Positions 7,963 to 16,498 of a stretch of 64,000 nucleotides of DNA are shown piece after piece. Position numbers and translations under genes: made by a program. The DNA is from CAZGRP01 sp964527995 (lineage in GTDB: Bacteria; Zhuqueibacterota; Zhuqueibacteria; Oceanimicrobiales; CAZGRP01), in contig CAZGRP010000016.1 in NCBI GenBank assembly GCA_964527995.1, forward strand, positions 7,589 through 71,588, written 5' to 3'. Positions within the stretch are counted from its first letter, which is position 1. The number at the start of each line of letters is the position of its first letter. The notes beneath the pieces were generated by a model. That model ran no database searches and was not told the origin of the DNA. It worked only from the letters and a program-made list of their open reading frames with translations.

Positions 7963-8820
7963 ATGCGAAACCCAACTCGTTCCAGGCTCGATGAGCTGAT
8001 CGCCATGGTGCGACTGGTACGGCCGGCGAACCTGCTCATCGGGGCTGCCTCGATTCTCCTCGGCGCCTGGGTGACAGGCCGGTCGCTGCAGCCGGTGGCG
8101 AAAGTGCTTCTGGCCTGCCTGTCGGGGGCGCTGGTGATGGCCGGAGCCAATGCCATCAACGACGTCTATGACCTCGACATCGACCGTGTGAATCGTCCGC
8201 AGCGGCCGCTGCCGTCGGGCCAGCTAGCCGTCGGCGCTGCTCGGACGCTGGCGATATTTTTCTTTGTCACGGGTGTTTTTTTTAGTATATTTATAGCGCT
8301 TATCTCCATCATTGTTGCAGTTTTGACGGTGGCTCTGCTGTGGCTGTACAGTGCTCGGCTGAAACGCACGCCGCTGTGGGGCAACCTGGCGGTAAGCACG
8401 GTCACCGGACTGGCCTTCATCTATGGAGCCTTGGCGGTGGGGCGGTGGAAGGAAGCGCTGATCCCGGCTGGGTTCGCGTTCCTGTTCCATCTGGGCCGCG
8501 AGATCATCAAAGACGTCGAGGACCTTCCGGGCGACAGACAGCTCGGAGCCGCCACGCTTCCGGTGCAATTCGGCCGGCGCCTGGCGCTGCGGGTGTCCGC
8601 GTCGGCTTTTGCGTTGCTGCTGGTGGCGACGTATCTACCGTATGGTTTCGGACTGTACGGACAGACCTATTGGAAGATCGTTCTGTTTGGAGTGGATTCG
8701 GTTTTGGCGGGTGTGATGGTCGCGTTGTTGCGCGACCCGCCAGCGCACGTGTTGGGGAGATTGAGCACGCTGCTCAAGGTTGACATGGTGGTAGGGTTGG
8801 TGGCGGTCTATTTTCGCTGA
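7963..8820 (+). CDS. UbiA-family prenyltransferase (DGGGP synthase-like)
   Basis: A 285-residue integral membrane protein with about eight helices. The first Asp-rich motif is NDVYDLDID (Asn66-Asp74, NDxxDxxxD) followed by RVNRPQRPLPSG, and the second is KDVEDLPGD. This arrangement is typical of geranylgeranylglycerol-phosphate geranylgeranyltransferase-like UbiA enzymes, which join a prenyl diphosphate to a lipid acceptor at the membrane; protohaem and quinone enzymes are the alternatives. A patch at about 8250-8335 is strikingly AT-rich for this window and includes a run of eight T. A downstream ATG (8005) is a possible start. It appears to head a run with dtd, maf and rodZ; the stop is only 7 bases before dtd. 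Confidence 0.8.
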   Translation: MRNPTRSRLDELIAMVRLVRPANLLIGAASILLGAWVTGRSLQPVAKVLLACLSGALVMAGANAINDVYDLDIDRVNRPQRPLPSGQLAVGAARTLAIFFFVTGVFFSIFIALISIIVAVLTVALLWLYSARLKRTPLWGNLAVSTVTGLAFIYGALAVGRWKEALIPAGFAFLFHLGREIIKDVEDLPGDRQLGAATLPVQFGRRLALRVSASAFALLLVATYLPYGFGLYGQTYWKIVLFGVDSVLAGVMVALLRDPPAHVLGRLSTLLKVDMVVGLVAVYFR

Positions 8821-8827
8821 CGAAGAG

Positions 8828-9277
8828 ATGCGCGCGGTTGTCCAGCGGGTCAAGAAAGCTTCGGTTTCCATAGACGGCGAGGTGGTGGGCAGGATTGGCC
8901 TCGGACTGGTGATCCTGCTCGGCGTACGACATGGCGATCGCGAGGAGGATGCCAGGTTTCTGGCGCAGAAGTGTGTCAACCTGCGTATCTTTGCCGACGA
9001 GGACGGGAAGTTCAACCGCTCGGCCCTGGATGTGGGGGGCGAGTTGCTGGCGATCTCTCAATTCACCCTCTATGGTGACACCCGCAAAGGCCGCCGCCCG
9101 AGCTTTGTCGAGGCGGCCCCGCCCGAAGTCTCCGAGCCACTCTACAATCGCTTTGTCGAGTTTTTGCGCGACTCCGGATTGCGTGTCGCCGAGGGCCGCT
9201 TTGGGGCGATGATGCTGGTGGAAATCCACAACGACGGCCCAGTGACGCTGATTGTGGAGAGCAAGGGCGCAGGGTGA
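8828..9277 (+). CDS. dtd: D-aminoacyl-tRNA deacylase
   Basis: A 149-residue protein that is full length for DTD. It starts MRAVVQRVKKASV, has the active-site SQFTLYGD segment near residue 78 and ends with FGAMMLVEIHNDGPVT, the cross-subunit Gly-cisPro-like signature region of the family. The cytosolic homodimer removes D-amino acids (and glycine mischarged on tRNA-Ala) from tRNA. It follows the UbiA gene by 7 bases and precedes maf by about 30, so it is very probably co-transcribed. Nothing is missing. Confidence 0.95.
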   Translation: MRAVVQRVKKASVSIDGEVVGRIGLGLVILLGVRHGDREEDARFLAQKCVNLRIFADEDGKFNRSALDVGGELLAISQFTLYGDTRKGRRPSFVEAAPPEVSEPLYNRFVEFLRDSGLRVAEGRFGAMMLVEIHNDGPVTLIVESKGAG

Positions 9278-9308
9278 GGGAAGGGGGGTGACTCTGCCAA
9301 GGAGCTAC

Positions 9309-9923
9309 GTGCAAGTTTTCTCTGACATCATCCCAGGCCGCCTCATTTTGGCTTCTGAGTCGCCTCGCCGGGCCGAGCTGCTACGCCTGCTCGGTATGCC
9401 GTTTGAGGTTGCTCCCAGTGAGGCGGACGAAGATCGGGGACCGACGGAGCCGGTGGAGCACGTCCTGGAGATGTCCAGGCGCAAGGCGCGAGCGGTCGCC
9501 GAAAGCGTGGCGGCAGGGATCGTCATTGGTGCCGACACCATCGTCGTCATTGATGGGCGAATTCTCGGCAAGCCACGCGATGCCGGAGAGGCACGGCAGA
9601 TGCTGCGGGCACTGAGCGGGCGCACCCACTACGTGTTCACTGGGTTCACGATGGTGGAAAAGCCTTCAGGCAGGAGCCTGTCGGACTTCGAGCGCACCGC
9701 TGTGCATTTCCGGCCGTTGGAGGATGACGAAATCGATGCCTACGTCGCGACGGGTCACCCGTTCGATAAAGCCGGTGCCTACGGCATCCAGGATGAAAGC
9801 GCCGTCTTTGCCGATCGCATCGAAGGGTGCTTTTACAATGTCGTGGGATTCCCGTTGACGAAGTTCTATCTCGCCCTGCGTTCCTTCGTTGGCAGACCCA
9901 TAGCAGCCAAAGCCGCTGGATAG
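9309..9923 (+). CDS. maf: Maf nucleoside triphosphate pyrophosphatase
   Basis: Conserved Maf features are LILASESPRRAELLRLLG at the N terminus (the SxSPRR motif), GADTIVVIDGRILGKP in the centre and GHPFDKAGAYGIQ near the C terminus. The cytosolic enzyme hydrolyses non-canonical or methylated NTPs and is linked to septum control. I chose GTG 9309, four bases after AAGGAG, giving 204 residues. GTG 9288 behind GAGGGAAGG is almost as good and adds seven residues. It sits in a dtd-maf-rodZ run, a common bacterial grouping. Confidence 0.9.
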   Translation: MQVFSDIIPGRLILASESPRRAELLRLLGMPFEVAPSEADEDRGPTEPVEHVLEMSRRKARAVAESVAAGIVIGADTIVVIDGRILGKPRDAGEARQMLRALSGRTHYVFTGFTMVEKPSGRSLSDFERTAVHFRPLEDDEIDAYVATGHPFDKAGAYGIQDESAVFADRIEGCFYNVVGFPLTKFYLALRSFVGRPIAAKAAG

Positions 9924-9963
9924 CGGCATGTGAACGCGGATGCACCTGCAAAATCAGGACTCC

Positions 9964-11037
9964 ATGGAAACACTCGGTAAGAAGCTCAAGAGTGCTCGCA
10001 AGACCAAGGGCCTCACGGTCGAGGCGCTGAGCGAGAAGACCAAGATCAATCGCGACTTCATCGCTGCCATGGAGCGCGATGACTTCGCCTTTCTGCCGCG
10101 ACCCTATGTGCGCGGATTCTTGAGGCAAGTGGCTGCGGCTGTGGGGGTCGACCCGGATGAGGCGGTTTCGGTCCTTGAATCGCTATCCCAAGGAGCAGAG
10201 GAATCTGCCGATACGCCGGCTCAAGAGGCGCAGCAGGAGCCGCCAACGCAATCGCAGAGCGGCGAGGTGGATGCTGGCCGTGTGAAGACGGGGTCGGAAG
10301 GCCGTAGCCGCTCTGGGCGGAAAGGACGCCAGAGGGAGGCGGGGCCGAAAGCCGGAGCCTCGCCTGCGATGCCCGCCGATGCCGCCGCTCCGGTGGCCGA
10401 AAGCCCGATTGGACCCCCGATTCCAGCACAAGCTGCAGGAGGGGGGCGGAGGGCTGCGCCGACGGGTACTCTTGCACCGTCTGGCAAACGGCTGGAATGG
10501 CTGCTTGGAACTGCCGCCGCTGTCGTCGGTCTGGCAATCCTTTTGATCTACATCAGTTATAACCGCTCGGTCTCCAGGGATGCAGCTCAGCCGGTACAAG
10601 AGTTGCCCCTGGAAACGGCGCTACAGCCGGCGGACTCCAGCGCCGAGGCATGGGTTGAACCGGAACCCCAGAACTTGCAGCTTCAGGTGATGGCCGATCA
10701 GGCCACGTGGATGCGGGTTGTCATCGACGACCGGGACACATCCGAAGTCACCCTGCGCCAGGGCCAGAGCAAAACCTGGGAGGCAACCCGGCGATTTGGC
10801 ATGCGATTCGGCAATGCAGGCGGTGTACGCTTGCTCCTGAATGGACGCGACCTGGGCAGGCCTGGGAGAAGTGGCCAGGTGGTGTCCATCACGGTCAGCC
10901 GGGAGGGCATCGTCAATCGCCGCGTGTACGCGCCGAGGCGAGCGCAGCCGGACAGTGTCGCGTCTGTGGATCCTGGTGCAGGGATGCCCCTCGCCGCGGA
11001 TGTCCAGGGGATCGGAGGCCGCCATGGGACGCGTTAA
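9964..11037 (+). CDS. rodZ: RodZ-like cytoskeletal helix-turn-helix membrane protein
   Basis: 357 residues from ATG 9964. An N-terminal Xre-type HTH (GKKLKSARKTKGLTVEALSEKTKI, then the LPRPYVRGFLRQVA helix, about 1-75) is followed by a long Gln/Ala/Pro/Ser linker, one membrane helix (about 178-200, WLLGTAAAVVGLAILLIYIS) and a periplasmic DUF4115 beta domain. This is the RodZ order; RodZ couples MreB to cell-wall synthesis in elongation. The frame is open upstream to an ATG at 9940. The end overlaps the next gene by 14 bases, indicating translational coupling. No mreB lies in the window. Confidence 0.85.
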   Translation: METLGKKLKSARKTKGLTVEALSEKTKINRDFIAAMERDDFAFLPRPYVRGFLRQVAAAVGVDPDEAVSVLESLSQGAEESADTPAQEAQQEPPTQSQSGEVDAGRVKTGSEGRSRSGRKGRQREAGPKAGASPAMPADAAAPVAESPIGPPIPAQAAGGGRRAAPTGTLAPSGKRLEWLLGTAAAVVGLAILLIYISYNRSVSRDAAQPVQELPLETALQPADSSAEAWVEPEPQNLQLQVMADQATWMRVVIDDRDTSEVTLRQGQSKTWEATRRFGMRFGNAGGVRLLLNGRDLGRPGRSGQVVSITVSREGIVNRRVYAPRRAQPDSVASVDPGAGMPLAADVQGIGGRHGTR

Positions 11038-11608
11038 CCTATGGGTCGTTCTGTTGATCCTGATGCTTTCAGCCACCACGGCGCCGGTGGCATCGGGGCA
11101 GGCTAGAAGAGCCCCGATCCTGCGCGGCTGGGTGACGGCCGACTCGTTGTTCTCTGCCCTGCCGCGCTGGCGCCAGCTCCATGATTCTTTCCAGCCCGAT
11201 ACTCTGGCTTTGCGGGCACTCAGAGCCTGGAATCTGGACCATGAGGTGCTTGTCTTCTTCGGCTCCTGGTGTCCGGACAGCCGCCGCGAAGTGCCGCGAT
11301 TCATCAAGACGGTCGATCTGATCCAGAATCCGCACGTGCGCTATCGCCTCTACGCCCTGGACCGTTCCAAGCGAGATGCTGCCGGGCTGGCACAGCGATA
11401 CCACATTTCAGGAGTCCCGACCTTTATCGTGCTCGAAAACGGCCAGGAGATGGGACGTATCGAGGTGCACCCGCGGCATGGCCTGGAACGCGACTGGGTT
11501 GGGATTCTGCTCAAGGATCCGGATTGGTGTGTTCGCATAGAGCGTATGGCACTGGCATTTCGGGTCTTGTTGCCGACATTTTACGTGCCGTTGTATCTCC
11601 ACCCATGA
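11024..11608 (+). CDS. Secreted thioredoxin-fold protein with single-Cys active site
   Basis: 194 residues from ATG 11024 (GGAGG six bases upstream, inside the rodZ end). A signal peptide (LWVVLLILMLSATTAPVASG) precedes a TlpA-like thioredoxin domain. The active-site region is FFGSWCPDSR, so the second Cys of CxxC is replaced by Ser, and the cis-Pro region is SGVPTFIVLENG. Loss of the resolving Cys argues against a simple disulfide oxidoreductase; a mixed-disulfide, glutaredoxin-like or binding role is more likely. It ends in an ATGA overlap with mpl, so the two are probably co-translated. Confidence 0.75.
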   Translation: MGRVNLWVVLLILMLSATTAPVASGQARRAPILRGWVTADSLFSALPRWRQLHDSFQPDTLALRALRAWNLDHEVLVFFGSWCPDSRREVPRFIKTVDLIQNPHVRYRLYALDRSKRDAAGLAQRYHISGVPTFIVLENGQEMGRIEVHPRHGLERDWVGILLKDPDWCVRIERMALAFRVLLPTFYVPLYLHP

Positions 11609-13047
11609 TTCCAGAGAACGTCCAACACATCCACATGATCGCCGTCTGCGGCACCGGTATGGGGTCTCTGGCCGGTATGCTCAAAACCCGCGGCTACCAC
11701 ATCACCGGCTCGGACGAACACATCTATCCTCCCATGAGCACGTTCTTGGAATCGATCGGCATCTCGGTCCAGGAAGGATTCGACGCCCGCCGGTTGCAGC
11801 CGGCTCCCGACCTGGTGATCATCGGAAATGCTGTTTCGAGAGGAAATCCCGAGGCAGAGGAAGTGTTGAACCGCAAAATCCCCTACATGTCCCTGCCCGA
11901 GGCGCTGAAAGAGTTCTTCCTTCGCGGAAAATACTCTTGCGTCGTTGCGGGCACCCACGGCAAGACCACAACGAGCTCTTTGCTGGCGTGGACATTGGAG
12001 GCTTCCGGACGCAAGCCCGGATTCTTCATCGGTGGCCTACCGGAAAACTTCGGCCGTGGATTCCAACTTGGCGGCGGACCTCACTTCGTGCTCGAGGGGG
12101 ACGAGTACGACTCTGCCTTTTTCGATAAAGCACCCAAATTCTTGCACTACCTGCCGGACCTGGTGATTCTGAACAATGTCGAATTCGATCACGCCGACAT
12201 TTACCGGAGTTTTGAGGACGTCGTCATTGCCTTTCGTCGTCTGATCAACATCATTCCTGGCAATGGGCACCTGGTGGCCGGGATCGATGATCCGGTTGTC
12301 CAGGACCTCACCCGCTATGCCTTTTCTCATGTGCACACCTTCGGTTTCAGTAGCGATGCCGAATGGCGGGCTGTCGACGTTCGCTTCGGCCCTGAAGGAA
12401 CTGCGTTCCGCGTCGAGAAGGAGGGGCAAACCGTCGCAGACCTCTCGCTGCCGCTGAGCGGCGACCACAATGTCCGCAATGCCCTGGGATGCTTCGTGGC
12501 GGCGCAGACCCTCGGCTTGTCGGCAGAGGAGATCGCTGCCGCTTTCCGGAGGTTTCGCGGCGTGCGCAAGCGGCTTCAGTTGCGCGGTGAGGTGGATGGC
12601 GTGCTCGTGTTCGACGATTTCGCTCATCATCCTACCGAAGTGCGCGAGACCTTGAACGGCTTGCGACAGCGGTATCCACAGCGTCGAATCTGGGCGTTCT
12701 TCGAACCTCGTACTGCGACCACCAAGCGGAAGATCTTTGAGGATGCCTACGCTCGCGCATTCGAAGCCGCCGACCATGTGGTCATCGCGCCGCTTTACCG
12801 GCCCGATAAGGTGCCGGAGGGAGAGCGACTCTCGGTGGAGCAGTTGGCTGAGCGGCTGCGCACGGCCGGACTCCATGCCGTGGTCTGTCCGCTGGGCGAA
12901 GCGATGCTCGAGTTGCTCGGAGCTGAGGTCCAGCAGGGTGACATCTTGCTCTTCATGAGCAATGGTGACTTCGGCGGAGTGCCCGACAGGTTGATGCAGA
13001 AATGGGCGGAGCGCCGGAGCGTTCCGGCGAACATAACCAAAAGTTGA
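11605..13047 (+). CDS. mpl: UDP-N-acetylmuramate:L-Ala-gamma-D-Glu-meso-DAP ligase
   Basis: A 480-residue Mur-ligase family protein. It has an N-terminal Rossmann segment (HIHMIAVCGTGMGSLAGML), the ATP-binding P-loop GTHGKTTTSS at 116-124, EGDEYDSAFFDKAPKF, LNNVEFDHADIY, and a C-terminal domain with FDDFAHHPTEVRETL. The EGDEYDSAFFDK stretch and the N terminus favour Mpl over MurC. The cytosolic enzyme reattaches recycled murein tripeptide to UDP-MurNAc, so this organism recycles DAP-type peptidoglycan. The start overlaps the previous stop by four bases (ATGA). Confidence 0.92.
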   Translation: MIPENVQHIHMIAVCGTGMGSLAGMLKTRGYHITGSDEHIYPPMSTFLESIGISVQEGFDARRLQPAPDLVIIGNAVSRGNPEAEEVLNRKIPYMSLPEALKEFFLRGKYSCVVAGTHGKTTTSSLLAWTLEASGRKPGFFIGGLPENFGRGFQLGGGPHFVLEGDEYDSAFFDKAPKFLHYLPDLVILNNVEFDHADIYRSFEDVVIAFRRLINIIPGNGHLVAGIDDPVVQDLTRYAFSHVHTFGFSSDAEWRAVDVRFGPEGTAFRVEKEGQTVADLSLPLSGDHNVRNALGCFVAAQTLGLSAEEIAAAFRRFRGVRKRLQLRGEVDGVLVFDDFAHHPTEVRETLNGLRQRYPQRRIWAFFEPRTATTKRKIFEDAYARAFEAADHVVIAPLYRPDKVPEGERLSVEQLAERLRTAGLHAVVCPLGEAMLELLGAEVQQGDILLFMSNGDFGGVPDRLMQKWAERRSVPANITKS

Positions 13048-13095
13048 CACTGTGATTGCATGTGCGACGACATCAACACAGAGAAAGGACGAAGG

Positions 13096-13572
13096 ATGAG
13101 AGGAAGACCGAGAACCCGATACCAGCGACGTCCCCCTTACGACAAGCGCAAGATTATCCAGATCCTGGAAGACGTGCAGCAGCGCGCTGAAGAATCGTAC
13201 GAGCCGATTCAGCTCGAAAACCTGAACGCTTTCGAGCGCAAGAAAGTCCATCAGTTTTTCGAGGATGATCCTGACTTTGAAACGCGCACTTACCGCAGCG
13301 ATGACGAACGTTTCGTCCTCTGGGTCTACCCCGTCGGCAAGCTCAAGGCCTTTGCCGAGGAGAAGGCCATGGAGGCCAAGGAGACCGGCAAGAGCGTGGC
13401 CCTGCCCCCGATGAGCAGCTACGAGCGCTTTCTCGTGCACAGTGCCTTGAAGGACTGGGGCGACATCGAGACGCTCAGCGAGGGAGAGGGCGACGAGCGT
13501 CATGTTGTCATCCACCCGATGCACTTCGGCCGCAAGCTGAAGAAGATTGCCAAGAGAATCAAGCTGATCTGA
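13096..13572 (+). CDS. R3H-domain nucleic-acid-binding protein
   Basis: 158 residues from ATG 13096, preceded by GAAAGGACGAAGG. The N terminus is very basic (RGRPRTRYQRRPPYDKRK). A middle region contains paired acidic and basic segments, and the C-terminal R3H domain shows the RxxxH core in SSYERFLVHSALKDWGDIETLSEGE and ends RHVVIHP, followed by a basic tail. R3H domains bind single-stranded nucleic acid, as in Jag/KhpB, but no KH or Jag-N domain is present. An intrinsic terminator follows 24 bases after the stop, so it ends the transcript that contains mpl. Confidence 0.8.
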   Translation: MRGRPRTRYQRRPPYDKRKIIQILEDVQQRAEESYEPIQLENLNAFERKKVHQFFEDDPDFETRTYRSDDERFVLWVYPVGKLKAFAEEKAMEAKETGKSVALPPMSSYERFLVHSALKDWGDIETLSEGEGDERHVVIHPMHFGRKLKKIAKRIKLI

Positions 13573-13596
13573 GGGGCGTCGCTGTAACCAGTCGAG

Positions 13597-13627
13597 AGAC
13601 CCGCGAGGCGGCGGGTCTTTTCTTTTT
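13597..13627 (+). terminator. Intrinsic terminator
   Basis: AGACCCGC (13597-13604) and GCGGGTCT (13611-13618) form a perfect 8-bp stem with a 6-base loop, followed by TTTCTTTTT. It closes the mpl-R3H transcript. Confidence 0.85.
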
Positions 13628-13672
13628 CTGCGGGAGAGTGGCAGTCTCCAGGTGAACAGGAGGACGAACACA

Positions 13673-14311
13673 ATGAGTGGTGAAAAGTACTTCGATCAGG
13701 TCGCAGCGGAGTGGGATCGCCTGAGGGCCTCCTTCTTCAGCGAGAAGGTGCGCGAAAAGGCGTTTGCCGTTGCCGGCGTCGAGCCAGGCAGAATCGCTGC
13801 CGACGTCGGCGCAGGCACGGGTTTCATCACCGAAGGCCTGGTTCGCAAGGGGGTGCAGGTGATCGCCGTGGAGCCGTCTGCCGGAATGTTGCAACAACTG
13901 CGAGCAAAACTCGACGGTCGGGGTGAAATCGACTTCCGCATGGGGGAAGTCGAGGCGTTGCCCATCGAGGACCAGACGGTTGATTATGTGTTCGCCAACA
14001 TGGTCCTCCATCATGTGCCTTCGCCACCGGCCGCGGTGAAGGAAATGGCCCGCATCTTGAGGCCGGGCGGCAAGCTCGTTGTGACGGATATGGACGAGCA
14101 TTCCTTCGAATTCCTGCGACAAGAGCAGCACGATCTTTGGCTCGGGTTCAAGAGAGTGGATGTGCGCAGATGGTTCGAGGAGGCCGGGCTCGCGGACGTT
14201 GTCGTTGACTGTGTGGGTGAGAACTGTTGCGCCGAGTCGACCAGCGGGGACGAGGTCGCCAGTGTCAGCCTTTTTGTGGCAAGCGGTGTGCGTACGTCCA
14301 GCAAGCGTTGA
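13673..14311 (+). CDS. Class I SAM-dependent methyltransferase (UbiE/ArsM-like)
   Basis: 212 residues from ATG 13673, nine bases after a perfect AGGAGG. The SAM motif I is AADVGAGTGFITEGL, motif II acidic is VIAVEPS, and the region FANMVLHHVPSPPAAVKEMARILRPGGKLVVTD is typical of Methyltransf_11 enzymes. The C terminus contains a CC pair in VGENCCAES, followed by SVSLFVASG. This C-terminal pattern resembles methyltransferases of the ArsM / arsenite-type neighbourhood, but no arsenic gene is nearby, so the substrate is open. It appears to be a single-gene transcript. Confidence 0.8.
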   Translation: MSGEKYFDQVAAEWDRLRASFFSEKVREKAFAVAGVEPGRIAADVGAGTGFITEGLVRKGVQVIAVEPSAGMLQQLRAKLDGRGEIDFRMGEVEALPIEDQTVDYVFANMVLHHVPSPPAAVKEMARILRPGGKLVVTDMDEHSFEFLRQEQHDLWLGFKRVDVRRWFEEAGLADVVVDCVGENCCAESTSGDEVASVSLFVASGVRTSSKR

Positions 14312-14698
14312 CGCGTCGCGGTGAGAAGAGCAATCGATCTGTTCGGCGGACCGCAGGCCATCGACGCCGCATCTTCGAGCTCGTGGCTGCGAGAGCCTTG
14401 ATGGACCGATCGGTCGAGGGAATCGTCAATGCCCTGCGGTCTTTGGACGGCTCGGTCGAGCTAATGGCTCTCCGAGAAGGGCCATTCTTGTGGATTCCTG
14501 TTTTCGCAGGAATGACAAACCAAAGGTAATTCTCGACTCTTGGACAGCCCCGAGTGGAGATGATGTAACTGCTCGACACAGACGTGTTCCTTGGAAAACT
14601 CCTGGCTCAGGAGCACGGACTAAAAGTCGTCATCATGGGTGTCCATTTTCAGCAGGTTCAGGACGATATCGAGGTTGTCTTTCTCTAACCTTCTTCCC
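14312..14698. other. Intergenic region, nothing coding recognised
   Basis: 387 bases. Short frames exist, but none has an RBS and a family signature. The region contains the REP-like hairpin at 14494-14513. A 38-codon stretch without a start (14567-14686) would read LLDTDVFLGKLLAQ and could be a decayed gene end, but I cannot assign it. Confidence 0.5.
14494..14513. repeat. REP-like hairpin (ATTCCTG...CAGGAAT)
   Basis: ATTCCTG, loop TTTTCG, CAGGAAT inside GTGG-ATTCCTG-TTTTCG-CAGGAAT-GACAA. This is the form of the GGATTCCNG-TTTCG-CNGGAATGAC interspersed element known in many environmental and deltaproteobacterial genomes. Confidence 0.6.
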
Positions 14699-16411
14699 AT
14701 GCGATCTTCTGCACGCGTTCTTGGCCTCGTCATAACTTTCGCCTCCGGATGGATGGGGCTCCTGGGGGCTGGCTGCCAGTCGTCGCCAAAGGCGGACCGC
14801 ATCTTCGTTGGCGGCCATGTCGTCACCATGGACGAGCGATTTCCGGAGATCGAAGCAGTGGCCGTCGGCGGGGGCCGGTTTCTGGCAGTGGGAACAACCG
14901 CTCAAATCCGCAAGGCCTATCCGGCGGCCGAGGTCGTAGATCTGGGGGGAAGGACCGTCATGCCCGGCATCATCGAGGCGCACGGACATCTGCTGAGCCT
15001 GGGCAAGAGTCTCCTGGAGCTGAATGTCAAGGGCGTCGGCGAGCCGGAAGAAGTCGTCGAGCGTGTCCGGAAGAGGGTGGAGAAGACGCCGCCTGGCGAG
15101 TGGATCGTGGGTTGGGGTTGGGACGAGGGAGCCTGGGCGGCACACTATCCCAGCAACCAGGCCTTGAGCCGCGCCGCGCCCGACAATCCGGTTTTCCTGA
15201 CGGGACTTCACGGCTTCGCTGGCTGGGCCAACCGCCGCGCTCTGGAAATCGCCGGCATCACCGCGGACACCCCCGATCCGCCGAGGGGAAAGATTCTCAA
15301 GGACGCAGCGACCGGAGAGCCGACGGGCATTTTGATGAACGCCGCCCAGGAGCTGGTGACCCGACACATCCCACCGCTGAGCCTGGAGCAGACGGAAAGG
15401 GCTTTGAAGCTGGCCGCCGAGGAATGCCTGAGGAACGGGCTCACCACCGTTCACCTGGCGGGCATATCGGCCAGGACACTCGAAGCGCTGCGATCGCTCG
15501 TACGGAAGGACGAGCTGAAGCTCCGCGTCTACGCCTTGCTCGATGCCTCTGACGCCGATCTGCTGCAGCCGTTCTTCGAGAACGGACCCGAGGTCGATTC
15601 CGGCCACAGGCTGACCGTGCGCGGGATCAAAGTGTTTGCCGATGGTGCTCTCGGCTCCCGCGGCGCCGCCCTGACCGAGCCCTACAGCGACGCACCCCAA
15701 ACCAGGGGACAGCTCACCGCTCCCAAGGATTCACTCTACCGCATCACCGTCCGCGCCCTGCGCGCCGGGCTGCAGGTTGCGGTTCACGCCATCGGCGACC
15801 GCGCGAATCGCATTACCCTTGATGCCTATGCCCAAGCCTTGAAAGAGGTGCCGGCTGCGAAAGATCCGCGCCTGCGCATCGAACATGCCCAGGTGGTCGC
15901 TCCGGAAGATGTGCAGCGTTTTGCAGGGCTGAACGTCATCGCCAGCATGCAGCCGGTTCATTGCACCTCGGACATGGGCTGGGCAGAGGACAGGCTCGGG
16001 CCGCGCCGCATCCGCTGGGCCTACGCCTGGCGATCTTTCTTGGACGCCGGCGTGCATCTGCCGCTCAGCTCCGACTACCCTGGAGAGACGCTGAACCCTT
16101 TCTGGGGCATGTACGCCGCCGAAACACGGCAGACGCCGGAGGGTGATCCTCCGGGTGGCTGGTATCCCGAACAACGCCTGAAGCGCCAGGAGGTGCTGCG
16201 CGGCTACACCGTCGAGGCGGCCTATGCCGGTTTCGAGGAGAAGATGAAAGGGAGGATCGCGCCGGGCATGCTGGCGGACTTCATCGTCCTTTCCGACGAT
16301 ATCCGCACCGTGCCTTCCAGGGCTCTTCTGAAGATAAAGGTGTTGCAGACCTACGTCGGTGGCGAGCTGGTGTTTGAGGCCGGGGGAGGAGCGTCAGACC
16401 CAATCCCGTAA
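14699..16411 (+). CDS. YtcJ-like metal-dependent amidohydrolase, exported
   Basis: 570 residues. A signal segment ending LLGAGC suggests a lipoprotein, although the lipobox lacks the usual Leu at -3. The mature part starts with the amidohydrolase beta domain (IFVGGHVVTMDERFPEIEAVAV) and the metal-site motif PGIIEAHGHL, then GIKVFADGALGSRGAALTEPY and QVAVHAIGDRANRITLDAY, then SSDYPGETLNPFWG. These are hallmarks of the YtcJ/NfdA group (N-substituted formamide deformylase-like), acting on unknown amides outside the cytoplasm. ATG 14699 lacks a clear RBS; the frame is open to GTG 14639. It converges on the minus-strand block. Confidence 0.8.
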   Translation: MRSSARVLGLVITFASGWMGLLGAGCQSSPKADRIFVGGHVVTMDERFPEIEAVAVGGGRFLAVGTTAQIRKAYPAAEVVDLGGRTVMPGIIEAHGHLLSLGKSLLELNVKGVGEPEEVVERVRKRVEKTPPGEWIVGWGWDEGAWAAHYPSNQALSRAAPDNPVFLTGLHGFAGWANRRALEIAGITADTPDPPRGKILKDAATGEPTGILMNAAQELVTRHIPPLSLEQTERALKLAAEECLRNGLTTVHLAGISARTLEALRSLVRKDELKLRVYALLDASDADLLQPFFENGPEVDSGHRLTVRGIKVFADGALGSRGAALTEPYSDAPQTRGQLTAPKDSLYRITVRALRAGLQVAVHAIGDRANRITLDAYAQALKEVPAAKDPRLRIEHAQVVAPEDVQRFAGLNVIASMQPVHCTSDMGWAEDRLGPRRIRWAYAWRSFLDAGVHLPLSSDYPGETLNPFWGMYAAETRQTPEGDPPGGWYPEQRLKRQEVLRGYTVEAAYAGFEEKMKGRIAPGMLADFIVLSDDIRTVPSRALLKIKVLQTYVGGELVFEAGGGASDPIP

Positions 16412-16498
16412 AGAAATGCGTCGTTGTGGGGTGCAGTTCATTGCTGGGAGGGCCATGGCGGCCGAATCGTCCTGGTGTGACTCTTGGCGCCGCAGCTC

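Noticed and set aside
12037..13671. A 544-codon minus-strand open frame opposite mpl and the R3H gene
   Set aside because: The plus-strand genes carry full family motifs and the antisense product shows none.
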